This document shows positions 1-8,999 of a stretch of DNA of 64,000 bases, piece by piece (within the stretch, counting starts at the first letter, position 1; each line of letters starts with the position of its first letter). The position numbers and the translations under genes were made by a program. Below the pieces are notes generated by a model. The model saw only the letters and a program-made list of their open reading frames with translations, was not told the origin of the DNA and made no database searches. The stretch lies in assembly GCF_021390325.1 (NCBI RefSeq), contig NZ_JAJUWU010000024.1, positions 50,782 through 114,781 of the forward strand. Direction: 5' to 3'. This DNA is from Jiella avicenniae. GTDB taxonomy: Bacteria > Pseudomonadota > Alphaproteobacteria > Rhizobiales > Rhizobiaceae.

Positions 1-496
1 TATCCATCGACAGGCCCGCGGCGGAGAGCTCCTCGTCGATCATCAGATCGAGCGCCCGGCCCTCGTCCTGATAGCAGGGGAGGGCCATGGCATGGCGCCC
101 GCGCTCGACATTCGTGCGAAGGCCGGCGCTCTTCTTCAGATCGCCCGCCTCGACCACGATCAGCGTCTCGGCGAGCCGCATCGCCGCCAGTTCGCCGATC
201 GCATCCGAAAGGGCCCGGCCGGCGCCGGCGCCGCGCACCCGGACGAGCCGCTTGCCGCCGAGGAGCGACAGCGTGTTCGCCTCGTCATAGAGCCGGCCGA
301 TGTCCTTCTCTATGTCGTCGGCCGCCAGCGTGACGGCCGAGAACGGATCGATCGGATCGACGCCGAAGGCCTTAGCGAGCTTGGCCGAGCGCTCCGCGAC
401 GAGGCCGGTGTCGGGCCCGTAGAAGAGCACGACCGAGAAGGCGAAGTCCGGCCGGTTGAGAAAGGCTTCGACTTCGCCGGCTTTTTTCTGGGCCAA
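1..496 (-). CDS. holA: DNA polymerase III delta subunit (HolA), C-terminus cut by the window edge
   Basis: HolA opens the beta sliding clamp as part of the clamp loader. About 165 N-terminal residues are visible, opening AQKKAGEVEAFL and followed by the family motif VVLFYGPDTGLVAERS. The stretch GGKRLVRVRG and the later IVVEAGDLKK also fit the HolA N-terminal ATPase-like domain. I chose a TTG start at 496 because GGAG lies about 8 nt upstream and family members begin at this point; an in-frame ATG 16 codons upstream is possible. It lies downstream of lptE on the same strand. In related genomes parB follows, which would be just outside the window. Confidence 0.9.
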   Translation of the reverse strand, partial: MAQKKAGEVEAFLNRPDFAFSVVLFYGPDTGLVAERSAKLAKAFGVDPIDPFSAVTLAADDIEKDIGRLYDEANTLSLLGGKRLVRVRGAGAGRALSDAIGELAAMRLAETLIVVEAGDLKKSAGLRTNVERGRHAMALPCYQDEGRALDLMIDEELSAAGLSMD

Positions 497-623
497 GGGT
501 CGGCTCTCCGTATGGGAATGCGGAAGGGCGGTTTCGCCTCGCATTCTATCCCGTCAGGGGAGGGCGAAGTGTCGAGGTCTCGGCGGCGCCGGCACGCGGT
601 TCGCGCCCATGCCGGCTCCGAAC

Positions 624-1208
624 TCACCCCGTCGTGCGCGACAGCGACGCGGCGATGGCGATCTCAAGCTGGGCGGCGAGCTGTTTGCTGGCTTCCTCGC
701 GGGCGTTCTTCAGCGCGCGCTGGCTGGCATAGAGCTGCACCGTCTGATCGTAGGGAACCGTCGCAGAGCGCTCGCCCGAGGCGACCACCACCTTGTCCGA
801 AAGACGGACGAGCTGGTATTTCGCCGTTTCGATGTAGATCACCGAGCGCGACACGCCGTTGCTCTGCACCACCACGCCGCGGGCCTTGCCGTCCACTGCG
901 AGACGAAGCTCGTAGAGCGGATCGGCGACCGGCGCGCCGCGGTTGAGGCGGAACAGCAGCTCGTTGCGCACCAGCTGATCGGTGCGGGTGTCGGCTTCGG
1001 TGATGGCGATGCGCCCGGCATAGGGCAGCCGCATGGCGCCGGCGCCGACATCGGTTCCGCCGACCCCGTAGGTGCCGTAGAGCGGGCCCGCCGTGCAGCC
1101 GGCGAGGAGGGCGGCGCCCAGCATCGCGGCGGCGAATGCTCTCAGCGGAGCGGGGACGGATCGGCCGGCCTTCGGGGCGGCGCGCCCGGCGCGGTCAGAC
1201 GACGACAT
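624..1208 (-). CDS. lptE: LPS-assembly lipoprotein LptE
   Basis: A 194-residue outer-membrane lipoprotein, the plug partner of LptD in lipopolysaccharide insertion. The N-terminus has a hydrophobic stretch ending in the lipobox LAGC near residue 38, followed by TAGPLYG, typical of alphaproteobacterial LptE. The rest is an LptE-like domain ([15 protein letters not shown]-type strands). Its start overlaps the last 14 nt of leuS, so the two are translationally coupled in leuS-lptE-holA, a conserved order in this clade. Confidence 0.9.
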   Translation of the reverse strand: MSSSDRAGRAAPKAGRSVPAPLRAFAAAMLGAALLAGCTAGPLYGTYGVGGTDVGAGAMRLPYAGRIAITEADTRTDQLVRNELLFRLNRGAPVADPLYELRLAVDGKARGVVVQSNGVSRSVIYIETAKYQLVRLSDKVVVASGERSATVPYDQTVQLYASQRALKNAREEASKQLAAQLEIAIAASLSRTTG

Positions 1209-3825
1209 TGACGATTCTCCCCGGCACCACCACCAGGCGTCTGGGCGCCTGGCCGGCCAGCGCGGCGACGACGAAATCGAGCGCCAGCACGGCCTTCTCG
1301 ATGTCAGCTTTGCCGGCGTCCGCGGGCAGGGTCAAGTCGCCTCGCTTCTTGCCGTTGATCTGCACCGGGAGTGTGACCTGATCGTCAGCCAGAAGGCTCT
1401 CGTCGACCTGCGGCCAGGGCGCGGAGGCGGCGAGGCCGGCGCCGCCGATCGCCGCCCACAGGCTCTCGGCGAGATGCGGCATCATCGGCGCGACGATGCG
1501 GGCGAGCATCGACATGGCTTCGCGGGCGGCTCCGGCCTCGCCCCGGTCGGACGGGTTCACCCTCGCGAAGGACGCCGCCAGCTCGTTGACGAGTTCGTGG
1601 ACCCTTGCGATCGCCTTGTTGAAGGCGAGGCGCTCGATGTCGTCGGAAACGCCGGCGACGGTGCGATGGGCGGCCTTGCGGATGTCGAGGGCGAGACCTT
1701 CGCCGCCCGGCACCGGGCCGTTGCCCTCCGCCGGACCGAGCCGCGCGGCGGTCTCGGTGACGAGCCGCCACAGCCGCTGGACGAAGCGATGGGCGGCCTC
1801 GACGCCGGCTTCCGACCAGATCACGTCGCGATCGGGCGGCGAGTCGGACAGGACGAACCAGCGGGCGGTATCGGCGCCGTAGGAGGCGATGATGTCGTCG
1901 GGATCGACGACGTTCTTCTTCGACTTCGACATTTTCTCGATGCCGCCGATCTCGACCGTGGCACCGGTCGACAGGCGGGTCGCGACGCGCCTGCCGTCGG
2001 CTTCCTCGATCCGCACGTCTTCCGGCGGCAGCCATTCGCGGCCGTCGCGATAGGTCTCGTGGACGACCATCCCTTGCGTGAACAGGCCCTTGAACGGCTC
2101 GTCGAGGTCGAGATGCCCGCATTCGCGCATCGCCCGCACGAAGAAGCGCGAATAGAGCAGATGCAGGATCGCATGCTCGATGCCGCCGATATACTGGTCG
2201 ACCGGCAGCCAGGCGTTCGCGGCCTGCGGGTCGGTCGGCTCGTCGGCACGCGGCGCGGTGAATCGCGCGAAATACCACGAGGAATCGACGAAGGTGTCCA
2301 TCGTGTCCGTTTCACGTGAAGCATCGCCGCCGCATTGCGGGCAGGTGGCCTTTCGCCAGGTCGGGTGTCGGTCGAGGGGATTGCCGGGCTTGTCGAAGTC
2401 GATGTCGTCCGGCAGCCTGACGGGGAGGTTCTCGCGCTTCTCCGGCACGACGCCGCAGGCCGCGCAATGCAGAACCGGGATCGGGCAGCCCCAATAGCGC
2501 TGGCGCGAGATGCCCCAGTCGCGCAGGCGATAGTTTACCTTGCGGCTCGCCTGCGGCGCGCCGAAGAGATCGGCTTTCTCCAGCTTTTCGGCGACGGCGT
2601 CGAAGGCCTCGTCCGGCATCTTGCCGTCGAGAAACTGCGAATTGTAGATGACGCCGTCGTCGACATAGGCCTTGTCGGCGACCGAGAAGCCGACCGGATC
2701 CTCATGCGGCGGCAGCACCACGGGGCGGACCGGCAGGCCGTATTTGCGGGCGAAGTCGAGGTCGCGCTGGTCGTGGGCAGGGCAGCCGAAGACCGCGCCG
2801 GTGCCGTATTCCATCAGCACGAAGTTCGCCACGTAGACCGGCACGCGCCAGCTCTCGTCGAGGGGATGCACCGCCTCGATCGCCGTCCGGTAACCTTTCT
2901 TCTCCGCCGTCTCGATGGCTTCGGCGGTGGTGCCGGTCCTGCGGGTCTCGGCGATGAACGCCTCGAGTTCGGGATCGGTCTCGGCGGCCTTTTTCGCCAG
3001 CGGGTGATCGGGCGCCACCGCGACGAAGGACGCGCCGAACAGCGTGTCCGGCCGGGTGGTGAACACCGTGACGTCGTCGATGCCCTCGGGGGCGGTGTCC
3101 CTGGCCAATGCCCAGCGCAGCATCAGGCCTTCCGACCTGCCGATCCAGTTCCGCTGCATCAGCCGGACCTTTTCCGGCCATTCCGGCAGACGGTCGAGGG
3201 CGGCGGCGAGATCCTCGGCGAAATCGGTGATCTTGAAGAACCACTGGACGAGCTCGCGGCTCTCCACCTCGGCGCCCGAGCGCCAGCCCTTGCCGTCGAT
3301 CACCTGCTCGTTGGCGAGCACCGTCATGTCGACGGGATCCCAGTTGACCTTCGACTTCTTGCGATAGGCGAGGCCTTTGTCCAGCATGTCGAGGAAGAGC
3401 ATCTGCTGGCGGTGGTAGTATTCGACGTCGCAGGTGGCGAATTCGCGCGACCAGTCGAGCGACAGGCCCATCGACTTCAGCTGCTTCCGCATCGTGTCGA
3501 TGTTCTGGTAGGTCCATTTCGCCGGATGGACCTTGTTCTGCATCGCGGCGTTCTCAGCCGGCATGCCGAAGGCGTCCCAGCCCATCGGATGCAGGACGTT
3601 GAAACCCTTCGCCCGCCTGTAGCGCGCCACCACGTCGCCGAGCGCATAGTTGCGCACGTGGCCCATGTGGATGCGGCCCGACGGATAGGGGAACATCTCG
3701 AGGACGTAGTATTTCTCGCCCGCAGCCTCGGTCTTCGTCTCGAAGAGCTTCGCCTCGGCCCAGGCGGACTGCCATTTCGGCTCGGCGGTGCGGGGATTGT
3801 AGCGTTCGGTGGTCATGTCGGGCAT
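1195..3825 (-). CDS. leuS: Leucyl-tRNA synthetase
   Basis: An 876-residue class I aminoacyl-tRNA synthetase that charges tRNA-Leu. The HIGH motif is HMGH at residues 53-56 and the KMSKS loop is EKMSKSKKN at about residue 631. The editing domain carries [10 protein letters not shown]. Length is normal for the family. A second Met three codons in (MTTERYN, 3816) matches the usual family start and may be the true one. It is the first gene of leuS-lptE-holA. A parS-like 16-mer lies inside the coding sequence at 2308-2323. Confidence 0.98.
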   Translation of the reverse strand: MPDMTTERYNPRTAEPKWQSAWAEAKLFETKTEAAGEKYYVLEMFPYPSGRIHMGHVRNYALGDVVARYRRAKGFNVLHPMGWDAFGMPAENAAMQNKVHPAKWTYQNIDTMRKQLKSMGLSLDWSREFATCDVEYYHRQQMLFLDMLDKGLAYRKKSKVNWDPVDMTVLANEQVIDGKGWRSGAEVESRELVQWFFKITDFAEDLAAALDRLPEWPEKVRLMQRNWIGRSEGLMLRWALARDTAPEGIDDVTVFTTRPDTLFGASFVAVAPDHPLAKKAAETDPELEAFIAETRRTGTTAEAIETAEKKGYRTAIEAVHPLDESWRVPVYVANFVLMEYGTGAVFGCPAHDQRDLDFARKYGLPVRPVVLPPHEDPVGFSVADKAYVDDGVIYNSQFLDGKMPDEAFDAVAEKLEKADLFGAPQASRKVNYRLRDWGISRQRYWGCPIPVLHCAACGVVPEKRENLPVRLPDDIDFDKPGNPLDRHPTWRKATCPQCGGDASRETDTMDTFVDSSWYFARFTAPRADEPTDPQAANAWLPVDQYIGGIEHAILHLLYSRFFVRAMRECGHLDLDEPFKGLFTQGMVVHETYRDGREWLPPEDVRIEEADGRRVATRLSTGATVEIGGIEKMSKSKKNVVDPDDIIASYGADTARWFVLSDSPPDRDVIWSEAGVEAAHRFVQRLWRLVTETAARLGPAEGNGPVPGGEGLALDIRKAAHRTVAGVSDDIERLAFNKAIARVHELVNELAASFARVNPSDRGEAGAAREAMSMLARIVAPMMPHLAESLWAAIGGAGLAASAPWPQVDESLLADDQVTLPVQINGKKRGDLTLPADAGKADIEKAVLALDFVVAALAGQAPRRLVVVPGRIVNVVV
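2308..2323. other. parS-like centromere site 1 (inside leuS)
   Basis: CGTTTCACGTGAAGCA matches the bacterial parS consensus TGTTTCACGTGAAACA at 14 of 16 positions, with a perfect TTCACGTGAA core palindrome. parS sites bind ParB, often lie inside coding sequence and cluster near the chromosome origin. Two similar sites follow at 7.5 and 12.0 kb. Confidence 0.65.
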
Positions 3826-4232
3826 CTCGTCGGAAAAGTCGGCGCGGGAGCAGAATTGGCCCCGTCAAAATCTCCGCAAGGGGTTATCCGCGCGCGCGTC
3901 AAAGCGCAACGCCGGCCTTCCCAACACGCCTTCGACTGCGCATAAATGATTTCATCGAGGGCAGAAGCAGATGCGCCGAGGCCAGCCGGCGCTGCTGCGG
4001 AGGATGAGCCGCCGCAGCCTTGGCAAGGGCTTTGCCTTCATTCGGAGTGACAACGATGTGGATGATTCCGCTAAGTGTCACGCTTAAGGTGAAACGGACC
4101 CGGAGCGGCAGGCTGGTCGAACTCCGGGTCCAGATCATCACTTGAGCGACGGGCGTCGGAGCAATCGCTTCGGCGTCCACTCCGACAAGATAGTCCGGAA
4201 ATCCTTCCGCATCAAGAAAGCGTCCCCCAAGC
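3826..4232. other. Intergenic region between divergent leuS and yggS
   Basis: About 400 bp with no credible gene. It must hold the promoters for both divergent genes. The only clear structure is the inverted repeat at 4097-4130. A 118-codon minus-strand ORF here (3899-4255) has no recognisable domain and looks like chance. Confidence 0.5.
4097..4130. repeat. Perfect 9-bp inverted repeat upstream of yggS
   Basis: Arms GACCCGGAG and CTCCGGGTC are separated by 16 nt. No T-run follows on either strand, so it is not an obvious terminator. It could be a cruciform, an RNA hairpin in the yggS leader, or part of a short intergenic repeat. Confidence 0.5.
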
Positions 4233-4925
4233 ATGACGACGACAGATCGACTCAACGGCTACCGCGGCGTCCGCCAGCGCATCGCCAAGGCCGCCGCCGA
4301 CGCCGGCCGCTCCGCCGACGCCGTCACCCTCGTCGCCGTCTCCAAGACCCACGGCGAGGAGGCGATCCTGCCGGTCATCGAGGCGGGGCAGCGGGTTTTC
4401 GGCGAGAACAAGGTGCAGGAATCGCAGGCCAAGTGGCCGGCGCTGAAGGAGCGGTTTCCCGACATCGAATTGCGGCTGATCGGGCCGCTGCAGTCGAACA
4501 AGACGGCGGATGCCGTGGCGCTGTTCGACGTGATCGAGAGCGTCGACCGGGAGAAGATCGCGCGGGAAATCGCCAAGGAGATGAAGAAGCAGGGGAGGGC
4601 GCCCCGGCTCTACGTCCAGGTGAACACCGGCGAGGAACCGCAGAAGGCGGGAATCCTGCCGACCGAGGCGGTCGCCTTCGTCGAGCGCTGCCGCAGCGAA
4701 CACGGCCTTTCCATCGAAGGGCTGATGTGTATCCCGCCGGCGGAGGAAAATTCCGGCCCGCATTTCGCGCTGCTCAGGAAATTAGCCGGCGAAGTAAACG
4801 TCGATAAGCTCTCCATGGGCATGAGCGGCGACTTCGAGATCGCCGTCGAGATGGGCGCCACCTCGGTGCGCGTCGGCTCGGCGATTTTCGGCGCGCGGAA
4901 CTACGGCAGCGACGAGGCCAGATAG
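4233..4925 (+). CDS. yggS: YggS/PROSC family PLP homeostasis protein
   Basis: A 230-residue cytoplasmic protein with an alanine-racemase-like barrel that binds pyridoxal phosphate and buffers its level. The PLP lysine is K38 in LVAVSKTH. The family blocks FGENKVQE, IGPLQSNK and the C-terminal LSMGMSGDFE(I)A are all present. Monocistronic: the next gene (TonB receptor) is convergent and ends 35 bp away. Confidence 0.96.
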   Translation: MTTTDRLNGYRGVRQRIAKAAADAGRSADAVTLVAVSKTHGEEAILPVIEAGQRVFGENKVQESQAKWPALKERFPDIELRLIGPLQSNKTADAVALFDVIESVDREKIAREIAKEMKKQGRAPRLYVQVNTGEEPQKAGILPTEAVAFVERCRSEHGLSIEGLMCIPPAEENSGPHFALLRKLAGEVNVDKLSMGMSGDFEIAVEMGATSVRVGSAIFGARNYGSDEAR

Positions 4926-4959
4926 GGCCGCCGGCCCTGCGGGACCGGGCTTTCCCCCT

Positions 4960-7212
4960 TCACCACGTGTAGCGCAGCGTGCCGCGGACGGTGCGGCCGT
5001 CGTTGTAATAGGCGGTGTCGCTGAAGGTATCGACGTGGGCGACGTAGCGCTTGTCGAAGATGTTGGTGGCGTTGACCTGCAGCGCGGCGTTGTCGGTGAT
5101 CTTGTAGGTCAGCGCCGCGTCGACGGTGGTCCGGGCGTCGAGGTCGATGGTGTTGGCATCGTCGGCATAGCTCGGGCCGAAATAGCGGACGCCGGCGCCG
5201 ATCGTCAGGTCGCCGATCCTGCCCTCGCCGGGGATCGTGTAGTCGGCCCAGATCGAGGCGATGTGCTCGGGCACGAGCTGCGGGCGATGACCGGCATTGC
5301 CGAGGACGTCCTCCTTGATCTCGGCGTCCCAGTAGGAATAGCCGAGGGTGAGGTCGAGGCGGTCGTCGAGCGCCATCTTGCCTTCCAGCTCGACGCCCCG
5401 GACGTTGACTTCGCCGAGCTGATACTGCGCCGTGTAGTTCGGGTCCCACTGGGTGACGTTCGACTGGGTCAGATCGAACAGCGCCAGCGTGAACAGGGCA
5501 TCGACGCCCGCCGGCGCATATTTCGCGCCGACCTCGTACTGGGTGCCTTCCTGCGGCTCGGCCGGCTCGGCCAGCGAGGAGCGGCTGGTGCCGATCGGCT
5601 GGAAGGATTCGGAGTAGTTGGCGTAGAGCGAGACCTCGTCGGTGGCCTTGTAGGTCAGGCCGAGGCGGGAGGTGAAGGCTTCGTCGGTGACGGCGTCCGT
5701 CCCTTTCGAGACGAAGCCGCCGCCATAGTCGTAATCGTAGTCGTCGATCTGCCTGACGTGATCGTAGCGGCCGCCGAAGGTGAGGATCCAGCGATCGTCG
5801 ATGGTCAGCTCCTCCTGCGCGTAGAGGCCGACGATCTCGATCTCGGTGTCGTCGATCAGCTGCCGGTAGGGGACGACGCAGCCGCGGCCGCAGTCGGCGG
5901 GGCTGGCGATGTCGATCGGGCTCGCGGTGCCGTCCTTGCGGGTCTCGGTGATGTCGTAGTGCGAATAGTCGATGCCGACGAGGGTGCGGGTGTCGAAGAG
6001 GCCCAGCGACGCGTCGTATTGCAGCTGGTTGTCGATCAGAAAGCTTTCGCTCTTGCCGTAGATTCCGAGAGAGGAGCGGGCGAGGCTGGTCGTGCCCGGG
6101 CCGAGCGGCGCGCCGGGATAGACCGACTCGTAGGTGAGGTCGAGATTGGTATAGCGGGCGTTCGAGCGAAACTGCAGGCCGTTGTCGAAATCGTGGCTGA
6201 ACAGCCAGCCGAGGTTGAACTCCTCGGTGTCCATGTTGTCGTAGTCCCTCACGCCGAGGAACGTGTCCGGATCGAGGCCCGAGCCGTAGGGGATGCCGTG
6301 CGAGGTGTTGCCCTTGCGCTTGTCGTAGTCGCCGAGGATGGTCAGGCTGGTGGCGGCATCCGGGCTCCAGGTGAGAGCCGGAGCGACGTAGAGCCGGTCG
6401 TCCTGCGTGAAGTCCGCGCCGTTGTTGCCGTCCTGCCATTTGGCGGTCATCCGGTAGGACCAGTCGCCGGTGGCCGTCAGCGGCGCGCCGAAATCCGTCC
6501 CGGTCTCGATGTGGCGGTCGCCGAAGCTGGTGTAGACTTCGCCGAACGGCTGGTCCTGGGGCCGCTTGGTGATCGCGTTGACGAGGCCGCCCGGCCCGTT
6601 CAGCCCGAACAGCGTCGAGGTCGAGCCTTTGAGGACCTCGAAGCGCTGGGCGCCGTAAGGCTCGATCCGGCTGCCGGTGAAGTTCCAGGTCCGGTTCGGC
6701 AGGCCGTCGCGATAGGATCCGTAGTTGGATTGATAGAAGCCGCGGATGAGATAGAAATCGTAGCGGTCGTCGGACCCGTAGATGTCCGAGGACACGCCCG
6801 GGGTGTAGGCGAGCACTTCGTCGAGATCGTCGACGTCGCGCTGGCGCATCTCCTCTTCGGTCACGACCGAGACGGCGGCCGGCAGATCGAGGATGGGCGT
6901 GTCGGTCTTCGAGCCGACGGCGGTGTTTCTGGCGACGATGCCGGTGTCGGGGCCGACGGCACCGCCCGTCCCGCCGTCGATGACGACGGTGTCGAGATCG
7001 ATCGTTGGACCATCGGAGGCGGCAGACTGGGCGAAGGCGTAGGACGGCTGGATCAGGGCGAGCGCCGATCCGCAGAGGAGAAGCGCCGCCGTCGGCCGGC
7101 TGCGCTTGCACGGTCTCTCCCAGCGGGCGGCGGCGCCCGGCGTCTTCGGATCGCTATGGGTCCCATTGCCTGCGCGGCTCAGCCCGTCCTTGGCGTCCAT
7201 GATCAGATCCAA
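4960..7212 (-). CDS. TonB-dependent siderophore receptor
   Basis: A 750-residue outer-membrane receptor. The N-terminus has about 40 polar residues, then a hydrophobic signal segment ending near AFAQ (about residue 61). A TonB-box-like stretch (IDLDTVVI), a plug domain (VSVVTEEEM, RGFYQSNYG, GPGGLVNAITKRP) and a 22-strand barrel follow. It ends in an aromatic residue (RYTW), as expected for BAM-assembled barrels. The plug and barrel resemble ferric-siderophore receptors of the FhuA/FoxA type. The divergent AraC gene and its iron-box-like operator suggest iron control. No periplasmic binding protein or ABC permease is adjacent. A weaker TGA-N9-TCC match lies at 7346-7360. Confidence 0.93.
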   Translation of the reverse strand: MDLIMDAKDGLSRAGNGTHSDPKTPGAAARWERPCKRSRPTAALLLCGSALALIQPSYAFAQSAASDGPTIDLDTVVIDGGTGGAVGPDTGIVARNTAVGSKTDTPILDLPAAVSVVTEEEMRQRDVDDLDEVLAYTPGVSSDIYGSDDRYDFYLIRGFYQSNYGSYRDGLPNRTWNFTGSRIEPYGAQRFEVLKGSTSTLFGLNGPGGLVNAITKRPQDQPFGEVYTSFGDRHIETGTDFGAPLTATGDWSYRMTAKWQDGNNGADFTQDDRLYVAPALTWSPDAATSLTILGDYDKRKGNTSHGIPYGSGLDPDTFLGVRDYDNMDTEEFNLGWLFSHDFDNGLQFRSNARYTNLDLTYESVYPGAPLGPGTTSLARSSLGIYGKSESFLIDNQLQYDASLGLFDTRTLVGIDYSHYDITETRKDGTASPIDIASPADCGRGCVVPYRQLIDDTEIEIVGLYAQEELTIDDRWILTFGGRYDHVRQIDDYDYDYGGGFVSKGTDAVTDEAFTSRLGLTYKATDEVSLYANYSESFQPIGTSRSSLAEPAEPQEGTQYEVGAKYAPAGVDALFTLALFDLTQSNVTQWDPNYTAQYQLGEVNVRGVELEGKMALDDRLDLTLGYSYWDAEIKEDVLGNAGHRPQLVPEHIASIWADYTIPGEGRIGDLTIGAGVRYFGPSYADDANTIDLDARTTVDAALTYKITDNAALQVNATNIFDKRYVAHVDTFSDTAYYNDGRTVRGTLRYTW

Positions 7213-7507
7213 TCTCGTCGCCCGGCAGGCGCGGAGGATGCGCCGCGTCGCCGGGAGGGTTTCGTCGGGCCGATGCCGGCCGATGCCCGTCGATCGGGCC
7301 GCCGGCGGCGATTGCTGCGCCTTCGCAGCATCCGATCCGGTAACTTGACCGAATTCATCCGGTATTGAAGAATCCGCAAGGTTTGTAGGAATCGCCGCTC
7401 ACTTTCCATCGGTGCGGGTCGGGTGTGTCCTTCAGGACACGGTTCGTCCGATCCCCTTGGCCCCGACGCGCCTTGAAACGGCATCGCGCGCCCGGATGGC
7501 GAACAGT

Positions 7508-7523
7508 GGCTTCACGTGAAACC
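7508..7523. other. parS-like centromere site 2
   Basis: GGCTTCACGTGAAACC matches the parS consensus TGTTTCACGTGAAACA at 13 of 16 positions, including the full TTCACGTGAAAC block. It is intergenic, 5.2 kb from site 1. Confidence 0.55.
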
Positions 7524-7581
7524 TTCGGACGATTTCGCCGCTCCGACGCGACGACTGAGGGCCGACCGGCGAGGGATGCAG

Positions 7582-7775
7582 GGCAATCGCTTGAAGGCAC
7601 GCGCCGTCGGCGACGCTCCGATCTTCTCCTTGCGGAGGAGATGGGTGGCAACCCGGAGGGGTGTTGCGCCATCTTCGAGAAGCCCGGCGCGAGGCGAACC
7701 CCCCTCTGCCTGCCGGCATCTCCCCCGCAAGGGGGGAGATCAGGCCAATCGCCGGCCCGGCTTCGAGCGATTGCC
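7582..7775. repeat. Dispersed palindromic intergenic element, copy A
   Basis: A roughly 194-bp element bounded by imperfect terminal inverted repeats: GGCAATCGCTTGAAGG at the left, GCTTCGAGCGATTGCC at the right. Inside are a GGAGATGGGTGGCAACCC block and a CATCTCCCCCGCAAGGGGGG palindrome. It recurs at 13084-13280 and 24801-24975. It is non-coding and resembles the G/C-rich palindromic repeats scattered through Hyphomicrobiales genomes. Confidence 0.8.
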
Positions 7776-7803
7776 ATGGGAGCACGGCTTGACTCGGAAT
7801 TTG

Positions 7804-7826
7804 AACATGATGATAACGATCATGTT
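7804..7826. promoter_or_regulatory. Iron-box-like palindromic operator upstream of AraC gene
   Basis: Perfect inverted arms AACATGAT and ATCATGTT flank GATAACG. The inner sequence TGATGATAACGATCA (7808-7822) fits the rhizobial RirA iron-responsive box TGA-N9-TCA exactly. It also matches a Fur 7-1-7 box at about 11 of 14 positions. It lies about 105 bp before the AraC start. Binding by RirA or Fur is inference. Confidence 0.6.
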
Positions 7827-7931
7827 TTATCGGGGACCGCGCGGCGGCGCCGGTTGGGCCCACGCTCGGCCGGCGATCCGGCCCGATACCATCAGCGCAG
7901 GCGGCTTGCGACGTTGAGCTTCAGTCACTCC

Positions 7932-8822
7932 ATGCTCACCCGGACCGAGGGGATCCGCGCGACCGAGCCGGTCCGGTGGCGCGGCCTCGACGGCATGGCG
8001 GGGGTGTTCTGGGTCGCGGAGGGGCAGAAGCGGGCGACCGGCTACTACGTCTCCCCGGATCCGCGGATCGTCGTGTTCTTCAACGAGGTCGCCTCACATG
8101 TCCGGATGTGCGACCGGAAGGGCAGCCCGCGCTCCGGCTACCGCCCGATGCGTCGGGCGATCTACGTTCCGGCCGGTATGCCGCTGTGGACCGAATTCGA
8201 GGCGACGCATCGCTTCTCCCATCTCGATCTCCACATCCATCGCGACCGGATGCTGAAGCTCCTCGCGCCGTCGCTCGGCAGCTCGGCAGCCGAGGCAGCC
8301 CTCAGGCGACCGGCCGAATCCGAGGAGGTCGGGGCGATCGACGACCTCGCGCGGCTGCTCGTCGAAGAACTCTCCGCCCCGTCGAGACCGGCGATCTATT
8401 CCGAATGCCTGGTCGGCGGCATCGCGGCGGCGCTCCTCGACCTCTCCGGGCCGGAATGCGACGCGACGACCCTCGGCCGTCTCGGCCGGGCGCAGATGGA
8501 CGCGCTGGTCGCGCGGTTCGACGAGGCCGGCGACCGGCGCCTCCCGGTCGCCGAGATGGCTGCGACGGTCGGCCTGTCGGAGACCTGGTTCTCCGTGCTG
8601 TTCAAGCGGACGACGGGTCAGACGCCGCTGCAATGGCAACTGACGCGGCGCATCGCTGCCGCCAAGACCCTGCTGCTCGACGGCGATCTCACCGTCGCAG
8701 GAGTCGCCTCGCAGCTCGGATTTGCCGACCAGGCGCATTTCACCCGGGTGTTCCGACAGGTCACCGGGGAGACGCCGGCGGCCTGGCGGCTGGCGCACCG
8801 GGCCCTGGCGCGGGGCGGCTGA
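7932..8822 (+). CDS. AraC family transcriptional regulator, probable siderophore-receptor regulator
   Basis: A 296-residue protein. The N-terminal half is a sensing domain with no family name I can give. The C-terminal ~100 residues form the AraC/XylS double helix-turn-helix: LPVAEMAATVGLS, FKRTTGQTPLQW, then VAGVASQLGFADQAHFTRVFRQ. I chose the ATG at 7932 because upstream codons run through a non-coding repeat. It is divergent from the TonB receptor and has an iron-box-like palindrome upstream, the usual layout for siderophore-responsive AraC activators. Confidence 0.88.
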   Translation: MLTRTEGIRATEPVRWRGLDGMAGVFWVAEGQKRATGYYVSPDPRIVVFFNEVASHVRMCDRKGSPRSGYRPMRRAIYVPAGMPLWTEFEATHRFSHLDLHIHRDRMLKLLAPSLGSSAAEAALRRPAESEEVGAIDDLARLLVEELSAPSRPAIYSECLVGGIAAALLDLSGPECDATTLGRLGRAQMDALVARFDEAGDRRLPVAEMAATVGLSETWFSVLFKRTTGQTPLQWQLTRRIAAAKTLLLDGDLTVAGVASQLGFADQAHFTRVFRQVTGETPAAWRLAHRALARGG

Positions 8823-8870
8823 CCGCTTCTCCCGATGACGACCCGGCAGCGGCGAGCGACGGGTCTTGCG

Positions 8871-8947
8871 AAGCCGCGGCCGGCCGGCCGAAGGCCGGTC
8901 GGGCATTCGATCCGGCATGCGAAGCGCGAGCCGCCGGCCCGCGGCTT
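8871..8947. repeat. Imperfect inverted repeat downstream of AraC gene
   Basis: Arms AAGCCGCG (8871) and CGCGGCTT (8940) enclose a second G/C-rich palindrome around CCGGCCGAAGGCCGG. It may act in termination of the AraC transcript, but no T-run follows. Confidence 0.3.
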
Positions 8948-8999
8948 CACGTCGTGACCAAGCTCTTTCGGGCCTGTCGCACCCGGACGCGAGCGCCAT

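Larger units (their letters stand above)
7213..7931. other. Long intergenic region between TonB receptor and AraC gene
   Basis: Roughly 720 bp without a supported gene. It holds a parS-like site (7508-7523), one copy of the ~195-bp palindromic element (7582-7775) and an iron-box-like palindrome (7804-7826). ORFs of up to 140 codons here run through the palindromic element and look non-coding. Confidence 0.6.

Noticed and set aside
3899..4255. A 118-codon minus-strand ORF between leuS and yggS
   Set aside because: No domain, mixed composition, and it runs across the yggS start and the hairpin.
4901..7111. A 736-codon minus-strand ORF in another frame of the TonB receptor
   Set aside because: Arg-rich product without signal peptide; the 750-residue receptor frame has all expected motifs.
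7425..7931. N-terminal extension of the AraC gene in the same frame
   Set aside because: The extra 169 codons run through the palindromic element and the iron box; the AraC family length is met from 7932.
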